Of a stretch of 64,000 nt of DNA, positions 1 through 11,402 are shown piece by piece. The DNA is from Trichobilharzia szidati (taxonomy: Eukaryota > Platyhelminthes > Trematoda > Strigeidida > Schistosomatidae). The stretch spans positions 86,131,256 to 86,195,255 of the forward strand of contig OX235271.1 in assembly GCA_944472155.2 (NCBI GenBank), given 5' to 3'. Under the pieces are notes generated by a model. The model worked only from the letters and a program-made list of their open reading frames with translations, made no database searches and was not told the origin of the DNA. A program made the position numbers and the translations under genes. How positions within the stretch are numbered: the stretch's first letter is position 1; every line of letters begins with the position of its first letter.

Positions 1-421
1 CAGCGCGTCATAGAGAGCATCTCAAACAAACAGACCTTCATTAACAGTTGTCTTCACTCAATACTCAAGATCAGATGGCCGGCCAGAAAAGATCAGCAAC
101 AGAGATCTCTGGCAATGAGCGAACCAACAGAGCAGGAACAGATTGTGAAACAAATAGGCAGGAAGAAATGGAGACGGATTGGCTGGCCATACTCTGAGGA
201 AACCATCAAGTGACATCACTAGACAAGCCATTGCTCGAAGTGGAACCCGAAAGGGAAGTGACGAGTTGGTCGTCAGTCCAAGGGTGGGGTGACTTGGAGG
301 GGGTCATGTGAAGAGGAGATGAAAGCATGTGGGCAGACATGGAGCCAGGTGAAGACTCTAGCAGAGAACCGAACGCAATGGAGACGTTTGGCTGAAGCCC
401 TATGTTCCTGTAGGAATTAAA
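1..421 (+). mobile_element. RTE-like LINE, 3' end (enters from the left edge)
   Basis: This is the C-terminal coding tail and 3' end of a non-LTR retrotransposon. Aligned by eye it is nearly the same as 19390-19790, which lies downstream of a recognisable reverse transcriptase. Fragments of the usual LINE C-terminus can be read, such as the stretch for a Cys-Leu-Arg-Ser-Ile-Leu motif followed by an Ile-Arg-Trp-Pro motif, and later a 'grkkWRRIGW' type segment. Frames are broken, so it is a dead copy. The element ends at a 'gaattaaagga' tail that the copy at 19780 shares. Its 5' part lies outside the window. Confidence 0.75.
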
Positions 422-659
422 GGATGCCTTTGTTACCTTTGTTAAACACTGTAAACGGTGTATACTTTTGCAACAGAATTTTAGTGATTACGTCCGACCA
501 AAGTCCATAGTCGTAGATAACTGAATATGAAAATATATGTGTGTGAATGTGAATATGTGTGTATAGGTAAACAGTTGTAAAACATTTGTTAGCCTCTCCA
601 TAAGAAGATATAGACAATCGGGAATTCAGACCAGTATGATTAATTAGTGATACATATCC

Positions 660-2470
660 ATTTTTTATTTATCAATCAGGACTTGCCATGCATCAGCTAA
701 CATCACACCTTCACGTCTGGTCGAACTTTTGGGATTCACCCATATATTTAGGGCTTCTGCAGTCAGTCTTTCTGTATGCGAACCAAAACCTTTCTGTAGA
801 ACCTTAGTGCTATCAAAGTCGATCTTATGTCCTGTTTCTATCAAGTGCAGTCCAATCGCCTATCTGTTTTCTAGCTTCTTCAAGTTTGCAGAAGTCTTTG
901 GAACTACCTTTAGATATTGTTTATGCTCTTTCACTCTTATATTTACCTGTCTGGAAGTTTCTCCTACATATATGGAGTCACAATCCCCACAACTGATCTG
1001 GTACACACAGTTCTGTTGATTGTCTTCTATTTTATCTTTAACCTTCTCCAGTGATGAGCGTGAGGTGTCCGTTGCACGAAAAAACACTCTTATGTCAAGA
1101 CTGTTAAGGTTTCTCATTTGATGTTTCTTTGTGGTAAGGAATCACCATTGTACTGCCCCGAGTCTTAGTAGTAGGTTTCGATTCATTCTTATCTTCACAT
1201 TTTAAATATCTTTTTATAAAGTCTTTAGGGTAATTATTTGATTCAAGAGTGGGGTGAACCAATTTTAATTCCCTGTTGATCTCTTCCTCCTCAGTAACTA
1301 GACGTTTGATTCTGTTAATCAGATTCTTCGCTACAGTTACGTTCGTGGTAAAGGGATGTGCTGAATAGTAGTCTAGGTATCTGTTCGAATGTGTCAGCTT
1401 TCTGAAAATATTTATTGTAAGTTTACCATCTGTTTGTCCAAACCAGTCCAGGAAAGCCAAATCATTATCGTCGGATTCAACCTCTTTGGAAAACTTGATG
1501 GTTTCTGGCTTATTGTTTAGTAAGTGAAAAAGTTGATGCATCGGTGGCACAGCGGTTAGGACTCTCGCCGACCATGCACATGGTCCGAGGTTCGATCCCC
1601 CGCCGACGCACACCTGATATCTATGGTCGGCCTGCAAAATTTGGGCTACCGATATCACATGCTGAAAATTTCATACTTGTACCGAAATACTGTGTGGAAT
1701 CAAGCTATAATAAAAAAAACATACTGCGTCTGATTATGCCAAAGGTATCATACACGTATCTTAATCACACTTTTGGATAACTAGAGCATCTCAAAATTGC
1801 ATTTGTTTCTAATGAGTGCATAAACAGATTGGCGACTAGCGGAGATACTGGTGATCCCATAGCAATGCCTTCTGTTTGATGGCAAAGAACCCCTCTAAAT
1901 GTAAATAACGTGGAGCGTAGACACAGTTCCAATGCCTTCATAATTTCATCTGAATTTAAAGGACAATGAACATTGAGTTCATCGTCAGAACGAAGTAAAT
2001 TATAAATAATACTTAAAGAATCATTAACGGGAATATTCGTGAATAATGAATAAACATCGAAACTTGCCATTACTTTATCTTCTTCAATATAAGTCGTGTT
2101 GATTTTTCTCTTAAACTCATACGAATTCTTCACTCCATATTCCACTTTCATTTCATATGGACTTAGTATTCAATAAATGTATTTAGAGAGTTTGTAGGTT
2201 GGGAAATCAGTAAATTCCACAACTGGACGTAATGGAACGTCTAGTTTGTGTATTTTTGGTAATCGATAAAATCTACAGCGACTGCAACTTTGTAGAGCCC
2301 GATTAAATCTAACTGATACACCGAATTTCTCTTTTATTGACCTTAACATTTTGTTTTTTCAGCCTTCAGTTTATTCAGTATCACCCCTGACTTTATCATG
2401 CTGACTATTTCATGGGGTCCGATGTTAAGTTGGTCAGTAGCTTTCTTTACATAATCTACAGAAGGAGAAA
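660..2470 (-). mobile_element. Penelope-like element, RT plus GIY-YIG, split by a SINE
   Basis: Read on the minus strand, this is a degraded PLE. From 2470 down it has an RT fingers region with LPKIHK-like and PLRPVVEF motifs (about 2290-2210). An open stretch at 2151-1765 follows, with motif A (SFDVYSLFTNIP) and motif B (EGIAMGSPVSPLVANLF). Next comes an in-frame stop and a motif C reading YVYD instead of YVDD (about 1760-1740), so a catalytic aspartate is lost. A SINE interrupts at 1543-1722. The thumb region resumes at 1540-1104. A GIY-YIG nuclease follows at about 1060-690 (CVYQISCGDCDSIYVGETSR, then IGLHLIETGHKIDFD). The family normally has one long ORF, so this copy cannot be active. 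Confidence 0.88.
1543..1722 (+). mobile_element. SINE A, type 2 tail, inserted in a PLE RT
   Basis: This is a tRNA-derived SINE. Its head has a box A like TGGCACAGCGGTTAG and a box B GGTTCGATCCC, and its ends pair as an acceptor-like stem (gcrtcgg with ccgacgc). The tail 'cctgatatctatggtcggcc...' is shared with the copies at 21790-21972 and 38986-39170. It ends in a short A-rich run at about 1710-1722. It interrupts the minus-strand PLE reading frame between the RT palm and thumb, so it is younger than that PLE. I found no clear target duplication. Confidence 0.8.
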
Positions 2471-2519
2471 GGTGGGGAGAGGGAGATAGTATGACTGAGT
2501 CCAGTCACTGAAAATATTG

Positions 2520-3180
2520 ACATCAGATAAACTTGAATGACAGCTATTCAAGCAGTTCCACTAGCAATAAAGTTCTACAAATATTTTACTGACATTATGC
2601 TCGCTAACAAGTATCGTTTCAACAGCAGGCGACACGGATAAGCATGTCAAAGTCAGTGGGGATCAACAATGCAAGATAGTTACTCATAACTCCGAAAAGA
2701 GCTTAGAAATCTACTGCACTCAGCGAAAGGAACAATGTCTGTACTTTCAGCACTAATGTTAAATAAGTCAGTGCTTTTAAATGGTCCAGAGACTTGGCTC
2801 GCATGTCACCAAAAGCATTTCCAATAGCTTTCTGAAGACTCATCAACAGCAACCTTTGTTGCCTAGGTACTGAAGATCAGATGGCCAGCTGGAAAAGTTA
2901 AACAACAAGGAACTCTGACAGGCAACGAGCCAAGTAAGAACCTATTGCCCAACAAATATGCGGCAGGAAATGGAGATACGCTGAGAAGAACCTTGTGAGG
3001 TGTCTAACTTGGACGTGAAAAGGTCTTGTGAAGAAGAAATGAAAGCTTATGTATAATCGTTAAGCCAGCTAATAGGGACAGCAGTGAAAAGAGTGAAATA
3101 AAGATGTGCTGATGAGTCTCCATATTCCACTTGGAATCCAGATGATTAATTGTGACGATAATAATAGTAATGCTCGACGA
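2520..3180 (+). mobile_element. RTE-like LINE relic
   Basis: This is a badly decayed relative of the LINE at 18740-19800. Recognisable landmarks in the same order are the SIVST segment (about 2620), the 'nvKSVLLyG' equivalent (about 2765), the segment 'gatcagatggcc' near 2880 and the 'tggagc/aagccagct' tail near 3060. Stops and indels are frequent. It ends near 3180 in a 'tccatattccacttggaatcca' segment like the one ending the copy at about 54925. Confidence 0.6.
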
Positions 3181-3355
3181 AATAGAAGCAGTTCCAGGTT
3201 AGATTCCCGGTCAATCCATTCCTAGTTTGCAAGCAGTTAGTAAACCTAGAAACGTTTTTCTTTAGACTAGAAGTCCCACCCCATAATAAAACACTACTAC
3301 TGCTACTAGAACTTCAAAAGCTTGAAGGTCTATGTTCATATTGGAATCCAAGAAG
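3170..3355 (+). mobile_element. Old, diverged SINE A
   Basis: A decayed tRNA-like head has a box B resembling GGTTAGATTCCC at about 3199. The tail matches the SINE A type 1 3' end: 'actactactgctac..aacttcaaaagcttgaaggtctatgttc'. It is more diverged than the other SINE A copies here. The stretch 3355-4260 after it shows no gene or repeat that I recognise. Confidence 0.5.
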
Positions 3356-4264
3356 TGGAAAGGACAACCAGCTGAACCCTTTTTCAATATACCATACATA
3401 CAAACACACACGGCCTCCTCCGCATACCCCTCGAACGTTCATTTCATCTTTTCGCACTTGGGTTCTACCAAGCTGCCTACCAGACGTCTAATTTCACTCA
3501 AAGGTCTGCTTATTATATGTCCAATCCGCAGTTCCTAGTTGTTTATCATTTCCGTCAGACTATCTTGTCTTCAGTATTGAATCAGCGAATGCATCTTTTG
3601 GTGAAAATTTGCAGCCAACTGTTTTGGAAATGCTTTCGGTGACGCTCACACCAATTTTCCGAACCATATGAAAGCACCCACCGACTTTATATCAATGCAA
3701 ACATTTAGATCTCATACACTTTACAGATTAATATTGATCTTGATACAGCTTTCAGAATAATGAATGACTTACTTTTCTTACTTTTCCGATCCCACTACAA
3801 ACATTTTCATTTTTTCCAACATTAGTTAAGCTACTAGCTATTTAAATAGTAGTATAAAATATAACACGAAACGTTTCGCCATGATTAACGGCCAAAACTT
3901 CAAATATTTCATCGATCATTCTACCTAAGAAGAATAAATTGAAGACGAAAAAAACAATATACATAGGTAGAGTTAACTTGGACAAAAGTCACATAAATTT
4001 GTCTGAAAGACGAATGTCACAAAGAATTTATTGATTTCAGTTAAAATAGACAAAAAAATTGTCCAATCAAATAACGCAATTAAAAAATGGAATTGAAACA
4101 AAGTGCCATTAGAACACTGTAAAAATGATTGGTTACAAAACAATGGTAATAATAATAATGATAATATTAAAAATGTGGTCGAATTCTTCACTTCACTTAG
4201 GCTAATAAAAGTTAAAAAAAAGAAAAATACGCATATAAAGGAAGTTGTTATTTTTTGCGATAAT

Positions 4265-4400
4265 TTGGCGGATGGTGACTAGCAGTAAAATCCAGAATGT
4301 GCATTTCGTCCTATTTAGGACTCGTCACTGAATGTGGTTGCAATCTCTAGTGTGGTAATAAATAAATAAATATTTCAAGCGTTGGTCACATGTTTGACCA
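4265..4400 (-). mobile_element. Sm-alpha-like hammerhead repeat fragment
   Basis: On the minus strand the ribozyme-like segment at about 4334-4291 reads stem I, TGACGA, stem II GTCC-TAAATA-GGAC, GAAA, a short stem III and an ATC cleavage-site triplet, then the other side of stem I. The first core base (C3) is not preserved (A or G stands there depending on register) and stem I is imperfect, so cleavage is doubtful. The surrounding 'ggtgactagcagt...' matches the copies at 22430 and 40790. Confidence 0.65.
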
Positions 4401-4725
4401 CAAACCGACACGAGTTAGAAAATCCTTGGAAAACCAGGAGTACTGTTTCCTTCTAGTTTGGAACTCTTAAGCAGTAAGCAAACCCAGTATTACGATTCTC
4501 ACTAGTGACTGGCTGTATACAGGAAGTTAACTCGAGTTCTAGTGAGGAGTCGTAACCAGCAGAGTCCACTCATTCAGAAATTCATGGGCTGTTTGATCGG
4601 ATTCTAGTGGCTGAATGCTGGCCATATAACCAGAAGGTCGTGCGTCTGAACTACAGGGGGTGAGTAATGCTGGAGAGTCCCAAACTAGGACGAAACAGCT
4701 GTCCAGTAACCTTACCTAACTTACA
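4390..4725 (+). mobile_element. SINE B copies, scrambled
   Basis: This carries the SINE B body (gtggctgaatg box-A-like region, tRNA-like middle) followed by the module CTGGAGA-GTCC-CAAACTA-GGAC-GAAA-CAGCTGTC at about 4670-4712. The hammerhead-like core has G in place of the invariant A6. An inverted 3' piece of the same family at 4400-4470 precedes it. It looks like two overlapping insertions with rearrangement. Confidence 0.55.
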
Positions 4726-4804
4726 GTTGTTCCCTAGCTGATGTCATCTTGTGATTAAATCAATATTTCAGTAATTATCGACAAAAATGATTATCGGATT
4801 TTCA

Positions 4805-5110
4805 TTATGAGCTGACATCAGTTAGAGAACCATTGGAAAACCTGGGAGTACTGGACAGCTGTTTCGTCCTAGTTTAAGGCTCTTCATCAGTACGCACCCA
4901 CCGAGATCCCAACCCAGGACCTTCTTGTTACAAGATGATTTCGTATACCATTAAGCCACTGGGACCCGATCCAGTGGCCAGCCCATGAATTCTATTTTCT
5001 GCCAATTCACGACATAGCGCGACCCCTAGCCAATGTCTTCGGCGAGTATTTGTCCTCACACCCGACCTGCTGCACCCTACTGGTCACGACTTCCCACTGG
5101 AACGCCAAGT
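4805..5110 (-). mobile_element. SINE B
   Basis: A nearly complete copy reads leftward. It has a 5' flank-type segment (agaagtcgtgaccagt...), then 'gaattcatgggctggcc', a tRNA-like middle with a box-A-like GTGGCTTAATGG, and a hammerhead-like module at about 4910-4850: GTACTG, ATGAAGA, a weak stem II, GAAA, CAGCTGTC, CAGTAC. The outer six bases pair perfectly (GTACTG with CAGTAC), but the core C3 is A. It sits head-to-head with the next SINE B copy. Confidence 0.75.
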
Positions 5111-5159
5111 AACTACCTATCTGAATAGGGCAAGTCGCTAGTGAGCATCTCATTGATAT

Positions 5160-5466
5160 TCAAGTATTAGTTTGTAGGTGTGAAGACACTGGCTAGGGGT
5201 CGTGCTACGTCGTGAATTGGCAGAAGTTAGAATTCATGGGCTGGCCATTGGATCGGGTTCCAGTGGCTTAATGGTATACGAGCTCGCTCGCCTTGTAACC
5301 AGAAGGTCCTGGGCTGGAATCCCGGTGGGTGCGTACTGATGAAGAGTCCCAAACTAGGACAGCGGAAACAGCTGTCCAGTACTCCCGGGTTTTCCAATGG
5401 TTCTCTAACTGATGTCAGCTCATGATGAAAATACTGTAACCAATCAAATTCCTACAAACCAACACT
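5160..5466 (+). mobile_element. SINE B
   Basis: This is the same family as the preceding minus-strand copy, in opposite orientation, making an inverted pair about 50 bases apart. The hammerhead-like module is at about 5330-5385: GTACTG-ATGAAGA-GTCC-CAAACTA-GGAC, then 'agcggaaac' in place of GAAAC, then CAGCTGTC-CAGTAC. The 3' end is 'gttctctaactgatgtcagctc'. An AT dinucleotide run follows at about 5482-5510. Confidence 0.75.
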
Positions 5467-5589
5467 TGAATATAAATGATTATCTTTCATATATATATAT
5501 ATATATATATTGCTCAGTCGACAGCCTGATGAGTCAATACAACAACTTAACTAGACATACAGCATCTTAACTACCATGGTTTTTCTCCT

Positions 5590-6490
5590 CTTCAGTACAA
5601 AAGAGTCATGGTAAAGTGGCTCTTTAGTAAGATTCAGCTAGTATACTCAGAAGGTTCACTTAAAAGTAACGAAAGAATACTGACAGAAACTCTGGTTGAA
5701 AATAAGTATCCGGAAAAGTTCATAAGGAGATATTGAGCGAACGGAACACTAAAACCAATTCTTCAACTCACTGCAAAATAGATGTATATATTAAGCTATT
5801 CTACATAGGTGATCATAGCAGTTTCGTGCTTAGAAAAACATTGAACTCTGTGGTTGAAAAGACTTTTTATGCAGCTAAGATTCAGATAATTGAGAATGTG
5901 GAGTTTATATATGCATCTAAGCCCCTAAAAGCATGGAAAATAATGTCATATCCCACTGTATCTATCAATTTAAATGTACGTGTGGTCCCGCATACATAAA
6001 GAGGACCTCTTCGAATAAGGACTTCAGAGTATATCCCTGAAAGTCTTCAGAACCCATTAATGACGAAAGCAGAAAACGTAGCTCATCTGCTGTGAAACAT
6101 ATCATAGAAACAGGGCGTAAAATTGATGTTTATACATCTTTTAAACCTATGTATAAAACGTGTTTGGGATGTATCCTAAAGTTTGTGGAAGGAAGCCCTG
6201 GTGATTAAAACGTTTTTCAAAAACCATTTGTTATTACATTAAACTCTTCCCTGATAAACCTTGTTCTGATACCAGGAAAGATGTACTGTTATCTTCCTTC
6301 TTTGGTTTCGACCTTCACTGTAGCCTTTTAACGTGACCTATGTCTATTTTGCCACCCCTTAACGCTTTATTATTTTCCTATGTACTCCTAAGACAAGTAC
6401 ATTTGTGATCAGAATGTTCGAATGTGTTGCGCCAAAATACTACACGATTTAGAAAAATTACGTTTTCTTATTATTTTGTAGAAATACATT
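5590..6490 (+). mobile_element. Penelope-like element, 3' half
   Basis: An RT C-terminus (ENKYPEKFIRRY, about 5700-5735) is followed by a linker and the GIY-YIG region. An open stretch at 5733-5999 covers the linker up to the start of the nuclease, which is frameshifted and changed (YIKRT in place of YIGRT). A tail 'ttaacgctttattattttcc' at about 6358 matches the PLE at 60235-60970 (minus) and the 3' end of the PLE at 36913-39545. So this is one of three copies of one PLE subfamily. It is non-functional. Confidence 0.75.
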
Positions 6491-6514
6491 GTTTATTATT
6501 AGTATTTTTTATCC

Positions 6515-7085
6515 CTTTACGTTCCCAGTGGAACATAGGGCTTCAAGCTAGAGGCTTGAAGTTTAAGTAGCAGTGATGCTTATTTTTAAGGGATGGGGCT
6601 GCTAGCCTCATACCCAACCAACCTTCCCTCTTTACCAGTCTTATTGTAACAACAGAAGACAAGGGCCAGGCAACAGAACGTTTATTACGGAAAATCAACA
6701 CGTATTTATAAATTTTGATGTACATTATTGTAGGTTAATGTTAGTATAAAATACAGTCTGTTGATTGGTTGTTTCTCACACAAAGTTAACCTTGCATCTC
6801 TTGTGGCTGCGTCAGTTCATCTATATGTTAACTGTATCCGCCTGTCCATCTTGACCCTGACCTCAGTTACTGTCAACCAATTTGGCTAGCAACCATCTCT
6901 CACCACAACATGACTAATATTTGATACATAAACATTGACCTCAATTATTGTCAACCAGTTGGCCAGTAGACAGCTCTCACCACATTATTACTGGCCTAGT
7001 AAGGTAAAGGAGTGCTTCGGTGGCCGGGTATCGAACCCCGAACTGCCTGCGTGGTTGGCGAGCATTCTACCTCTATGTCACCGAC
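6515..7085 (-). mobile_element. SINE A, type 1, interrupted by about 330 bp
   Basis: The SINE tail lies at 6515-6650 (minus: end 'cagtggaacatagggcttcaagc') and the tRNA-like head at about 6985-7085, with box B GGTTCGATACCC on the minus strand. The two halves fit one SINE split by unrelated DNA at about 6652-6984. The insert holds a diverged direct duplication of about 50 bases (6855-6911 and 6939-6989, both starting 'tgacctcarttaytgtcaacca'). I do not recognise the insert. Confidence 0.6.
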
Positions 7086-7212
7086 ACACTGTCGAAATGC
7101 ATGAACAGAATGAATTGTTTCAAATTTTACATTTATTATTTTAAATGTACAAATATTTGAACGTTGAATTTAAGGGTGAGAGAAACCCATTATTGATGAT
7201 ACTCTTAAATGG

Positions 7213-7455
7213 CCTATGGTGGACCAGTGGTTCAACGGTAGAGTGCGGGCCAACTATGTGGGGATTTCTGGTTCGATTCCCAGCCGAAACACTTCTAAAC
7301 CTCACCTAGTTTACCAGCCAATGGTAAGCCCGGAAAAAAGGAAGGACTGGAAGTTAGGCTAGCAACCTTACCTCGTTGAAAAACAACTCCACTACCACAG
7401 AAACTTCAAAAACTTGAGGACATACATTCCACTGGGGATATAAAGGAATGAATTA
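7213..7455 (+). mobile_element. SINE A, variant head
   Basis: The tRNA-like head has a box A like GTGGTTCAACGGTAGAG and a box B GGTTCGATTCCC. It continues into the type 1 tail ('agtttaccagcc...', 'ggctagcaacc', 'cacagaaacttcaaaaacttgagg', 'ccactggggatataaaggaa'). The head differs more from the others than the tail does, so this may be an older subfamily. Confidence 0.65.
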
Positions 7456-7499
7456 GGACAAAAGCAACTCATAAGTGACGTCAAAAGTTAACGTATGTG

Positions 7500-8100
7500 T
7501 ATTCCAAGTTAGATTTCATCACCAATGAGACATTAGTTAGAGAATCACTGGACACTACAGACATCTAGACAATGTAATAGTTGAATTCAGTAATTTAATA
7601 ATTCCCACTGTAACATACAGATAACAATATTCAACAAAAGCGATTCTTTTCAGTGATTTCATTATCAGGTTGTACAAACTCATGTATGGATGTGATTTTG
7701 AGACTCTTCCTCAGTACACACACACATGACCCCACCAGGCACTGAACTCAGGTCCAAGATTCAGTTACCCGTCAGTTCTAACTTCAATCCGTGGTTAAAC
7801 TTGAAACAAATCAATTTTCTACAAAATAACTCAAGAAAATTAATCTAATACTCGGTAGTCATTGACTACAAGATGAAGTTGCTAGGAGTTCTAGTGAGAA
7901 GTCGTGAACAGTGGGGTTCACCACAGATACTCGTCGATGAAGGTGGCTGGAGGTCGAGCTAAAACTCGCCAGTTGGCAGAAGTTAGAATTCACGGCTGAG
8001 TACATTTCATCCCAGTGTCTGAATGGTCAAAAAACTTGGCCTCGTAATATGTGATCTTGGTTTTGAAAGCTGTATCCTATGAGGAAATTCAAACAATAGC
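7500..8100. mobile_element. Decayed SINE B pieces
   Basis: A minus-strand 3' module relic is at about 7660-7800 ('gactcttcctcagtacacacac...'). A plus-strand 5' body is at about 7860-8090 ('gagttctagtgagaagtcgtg', 'gttggcagaagttagaattcac', 'gtctgaatggt'). Neither is complete. No gene is visible in this stretch. Confidence 0.5.
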
Positions 8101-8109
8101 TCTGAATAC

Positions 8110-8450
8110 TACTACTGTGACGTGCACTACTGATAAGATTCATCAGTAGTATATGAAGAGATGTTCATCAGCATAAAAATATCAAATAGTGGAGAAATAG
8201 ATTTGATGTCAAAGACAGAAAGGGAACCAGCATGGCGGTAAAACATATGAGACATGAAAAGAAGACTAAGAAACACAATACAAAGGGCAAATGTAGCACA
8301 ACACGGGAGATACGTGCAAATGACGATTCGAATTTTCCTATTTAAGAAATATTGGGTTTCAAATAAACATTCCGTCACTAAGTCTATTGTTTTCTACAGT
8401 TACACTACTAATACTAATAGTAATAATAATAATATTATTAGTTGTGACTA
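8110..8450 (+). repeat. Dispersed repeat, partner of 13980-14320
   Basis: By eye this matches the reverse complement of 13980-14320 over about 320 bases, with 'tactgataagattcatcagtagtatatgaagag' against 'ctactgattagatttatcagtagtatataaagag' at one end (quoted in parts). The antisense strand of both copies keeps a modest open frame ending in similar residues (SYTTDESYQ and LYTTDKSNQ). Two copies with a shared frame could be chance conservation in young repeats, so I do not call it a gene. A 'taataataat' run ends it. Confidence 0.5.
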
Positions 8451-8459
8451 GTTAAACAA

Positions 8460-9450
8460 CGGAATAGATTACGCAACATGTAGAAATCCTCCAAGGGATG
8501 TATAAATCTCGTAGAGGAGATTGAATTCGATAACATAAACGCAACAAATAAACCATTACGTAACAAGGTTGGGCAGTTTCATAAGATACTGTTTTACATT
8601 TCGAAAAGTAGTGCTTTTAATCAATAAATAAGGGGAAAAGAGAAAATATCCCAAGTGAAAATAAGATAAACACAATAATATTAACGAAAAAAAGAATACA
8701 GAGATTAAATAAACAAAGTGGGAAATTAAAAAAAAATAAGTTAGAGATTCCTTGAAAGCCACTAGGACAGTAATGTTTCGTCTTAGTTTGGGACTCTTCA
8801 CCAGCGCGTACGCATCACTCAAACGCAGACTGTACCCAACAGTGTTTGTATTAATGTTTAACAGTGAGTGGAAATACTAAAATGCTATAACAATACTGGT
8901 GCATAGGATTATGAGTTACAGTTGATTAGATATATTAATGAATAACTAAATAAATAGACGTCAACCTAAAGTTCAATAGACTTGTATGGTATAGATGGAT
9001 GATAGGATATGTGAATATAATATGATGGAAACATAAGAGGAGTGAAATGTTGTCAAAGTAGTAGACTAGATAAAATGTCAAAATATGATAACATAAAGTG
9101 AAATGAAATAAAACAAAAATGGAACATGGAATGAAGAAGGATAACAAAGTTGTTACGTGAATTACATAGTAAAATCAAGCCAACGTAATGAAAAACACCG
9201 TACAAAACAAGTACTATACAACAGAATCATTTAAGCGAAAATCAACCGTAATGAGTACCTTAGAATCAAGTAGGATATACCCAACAAGGTTGGATCAAAA
9301 CTTTGTCAAGCAAACATCACTCACTAAACACTTCCGACAGACAGTTCAAGGTCAGAGTGACCTTGATTTACTCAAGCAAAATCATATAGTAAAACAACAC
9401 ATTATCAATACCACCACACAACCACAGAGAGAAACATTGAAATTAGGTGT
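8460..9450. other. No recognised gene
   Basis: This is AT-rich DNA. It contains one SINE B-like hammerhead module on the minus strand at about 8760-8815 (TGAAGA, stem II GTCC-CAAACTA-AGAC, GAAA). A 112-codon open stretch at 9188-9526 is rich in polar residues and has no motif I recognise. Nothing else stands out. Confidence 0.4.
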
Positions 9451-9454
9451 TATT

Positions 9455-9690
9455 ATTATTCCCTTGAGTTCCGTGTGGAATATCTCCAATTTCTTCTATT
9501 CTGTGCTATCCTATTCAGCTGGCTGACCCCACGATTGGCCATAATCTCTCATCGCCTCCTCGCTACACGATCTCCTCCATGTTACCCTCTCACCGACGAC
9601 CCACTTGTCGTTTCCCATTCGCTTTCCATTCGAGCGATGGCCTGCATGGTGTGCGATGTCATTCGATGGCCTCCTCAATGTCTTAAGCTA
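9455..9690 (-). mobile_element. RTE-like LINE 3' end
   Basis: On the minus strand this encodes remnants of the same C-terminal region as the RTE-like copies at 49545-50035. Both have the 'cattcgawgg' and 'cctcctccatgttac' blocks in the same order and end in an ATT-rich tail. It abuts a CR1-like LINE end on the opposite strand at about 9690. Its frame is broken. Confidence 0.55.
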
Positions 9691-11130
9691 AACCTAATTT
9701 TCTACTACAAGCTAACTAATCTTCTCTTGCACTCCTCCGAGCCAATAACTAAACCTGCCGCTGTCATCAGTTACAATCTTAGAAATCATCACAACCTAGC
9801 TGCTATGGAGCATTGTCAGACTTACATGCGGTGCAACTTCTTCTTAAATAAGTTTTCAGTCATTTGGAATAGACTACCAGCTGATGTGCGTGATGCAAAC
9901 ACACTTCCAGTGTTCATCTCCTCAGTCACCAGACTGCTCAAAGATGACAATGCACTTCTGCGTCTGACTCTTACACCCTCTTTTTCACCCTACATAGATA
10001 TTTTAAGTTCATTAAACGTGTAAGTTACAACAAACTACAATTATAAATTTTAATATTATTGGAAGTACATGATAAACATTACTACACAGGACAATAATAT
10101 TAGTTCACATATAATATAAAAGTTAGCATAACGGGACTAGTTAGTTAGTGCACCAAAATAATCATAGTTACTAAACAGAATATTAATGTATATATACATA
10201 TTAATCACTCCTTGAGGACTCCACTTGCTTTCTTTTGTGTTGCTGTTGTTTGTCTTCTTTTTTCTCGCACCATTTTATCTTCTATATGACTTTTTGAATG
10301 AGAATGAAGAATGTGGATATTTGACCACTTACAATGACAAATGATCTGCAAACATTATTGGTCCCATATCTTACAATTCCCTCGTGAATTACGTATTACC
10401 TTTCCCCACGACGCAACCTGGATTACAGTTGTGAAATATACCTTTATACCAATAAAAAAGTATTGATTTATAATACTTCACGATTGTAACTTACAACATA
10501 ACTGATCTTGTCTGCAAAAATAGCTTGCATTTCTTGTAAACACCCGTTTATAAGAAAATATAAACTGTCATTATTATTAGTCTGCATTGAATACAATTCA
10601 CTTCTGATGTTACGATGAAAATGCTGACAAAACTATACAAGTGTATCACTTATTTTAAATTAATACTCAATTTGAATTTAAATCAAGAATAAGATTCGTT
10701 GCCGTACACACCAAAGTTATATGGGGGAATGACTTCAAGCTTTATTTTTTTCCCAAGTATTTGTAATCCATCCAAAACATACTTGGGTTTTTTTGTTAAT
10801 GCGAAGACAATATTTCTATATTTCTTGATGTGCTCCATTGAATGACTAGTTATCACATTGTTCCCACAAACCAAAGACAAAAACGACAGCAACCATGTAA
10901 TTTAACCATAAACCAAATTTATGTAATTTAAATAATACTTACCCATGCCTGTACAGCTGGTGTGTCCTACATAGGTAGGAATAAATATGTACCTTATTAT
11001 ATTATCATTACTAAATATGCTTACTAATCGTATATGTAATTTATCATATTGATGATGCCTGTAAACTGGCGTCCCTCATGTACAGAAATGAGAATATATT
11101 ATAATTATTATTATTAAGTAACATTATTTT
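9690..11130 (+). mobile_element. CR1-like LINE C-terminus and long 3' tail
   Basis: The open frame to 10023 ends with the typical end of a CR1/Jockey-type LINE ORF2: SYNLRNHHNLA, then NFFLNKFSVIWNRLP, then a conserved short C-tail (LPVFISSVTRLL). This region follows the RT in such elements. The 3' UTR seems to extend to about 11120, where 'gatgcctgtaaactggcgtccctcatgtacagaaatg' (in parts) and an ATT repeat resemble CR1 termini. Between 10100 and 10930 I see nothing else; a small minus-strand open stretch at 10683-10892 is probably chance. The RT itself is missing, so this is 5'-truncated. Confidence 0.65.
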
Positions 11131-11159
11131 AAATAAAGGGATTTTCCAAACAATTATTC

Positions 11160-11315
11160 CTCTACAGACTGCAGTTCACTGACCTGACTGAATTCTAACT
11201 TTCGTCAGTGATACAGACCTGCAACCACCAACCAATGTCATCGGTGAACATCCCTTCGGTCCCGACTTCTCATGACAACTTCAGGACATTCAGCCAGTAG
11301 CCGCTAGCAACCTGT
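11160..11315 (-). mobile_element. SINE B 5' fragment
   Basis: On the minus strand this has the SINE B 5' body ('cgacttctcatgacaactt', 'ccaatgtcatcggtgaacatcc', 'gaattctaacttt'). The tRNA-like and hammerhead-like parts are missing. Confidence 0.5.
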
Positions 11316-11402
11316 AAATTGATATTTTCTGATGATACATTTTAGAAGGTATTCGGATTTCTGCATCGTTTCTCTGTTTACAAGGTGTAATGACATTTGA
11401 AC

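Noticed and set aside
1543..1620. tRNA genes in SINE A heads
   Set aside because: The heads have boxes A and B and an acceptor-like stem, but no proper anticodon arm, and they lead into SINE tails.
9188..9526. 112-codon open frame
   Set aside because: Polar, no motif, no repeat partner, and it runs into a LINE 3' end on the other strand.
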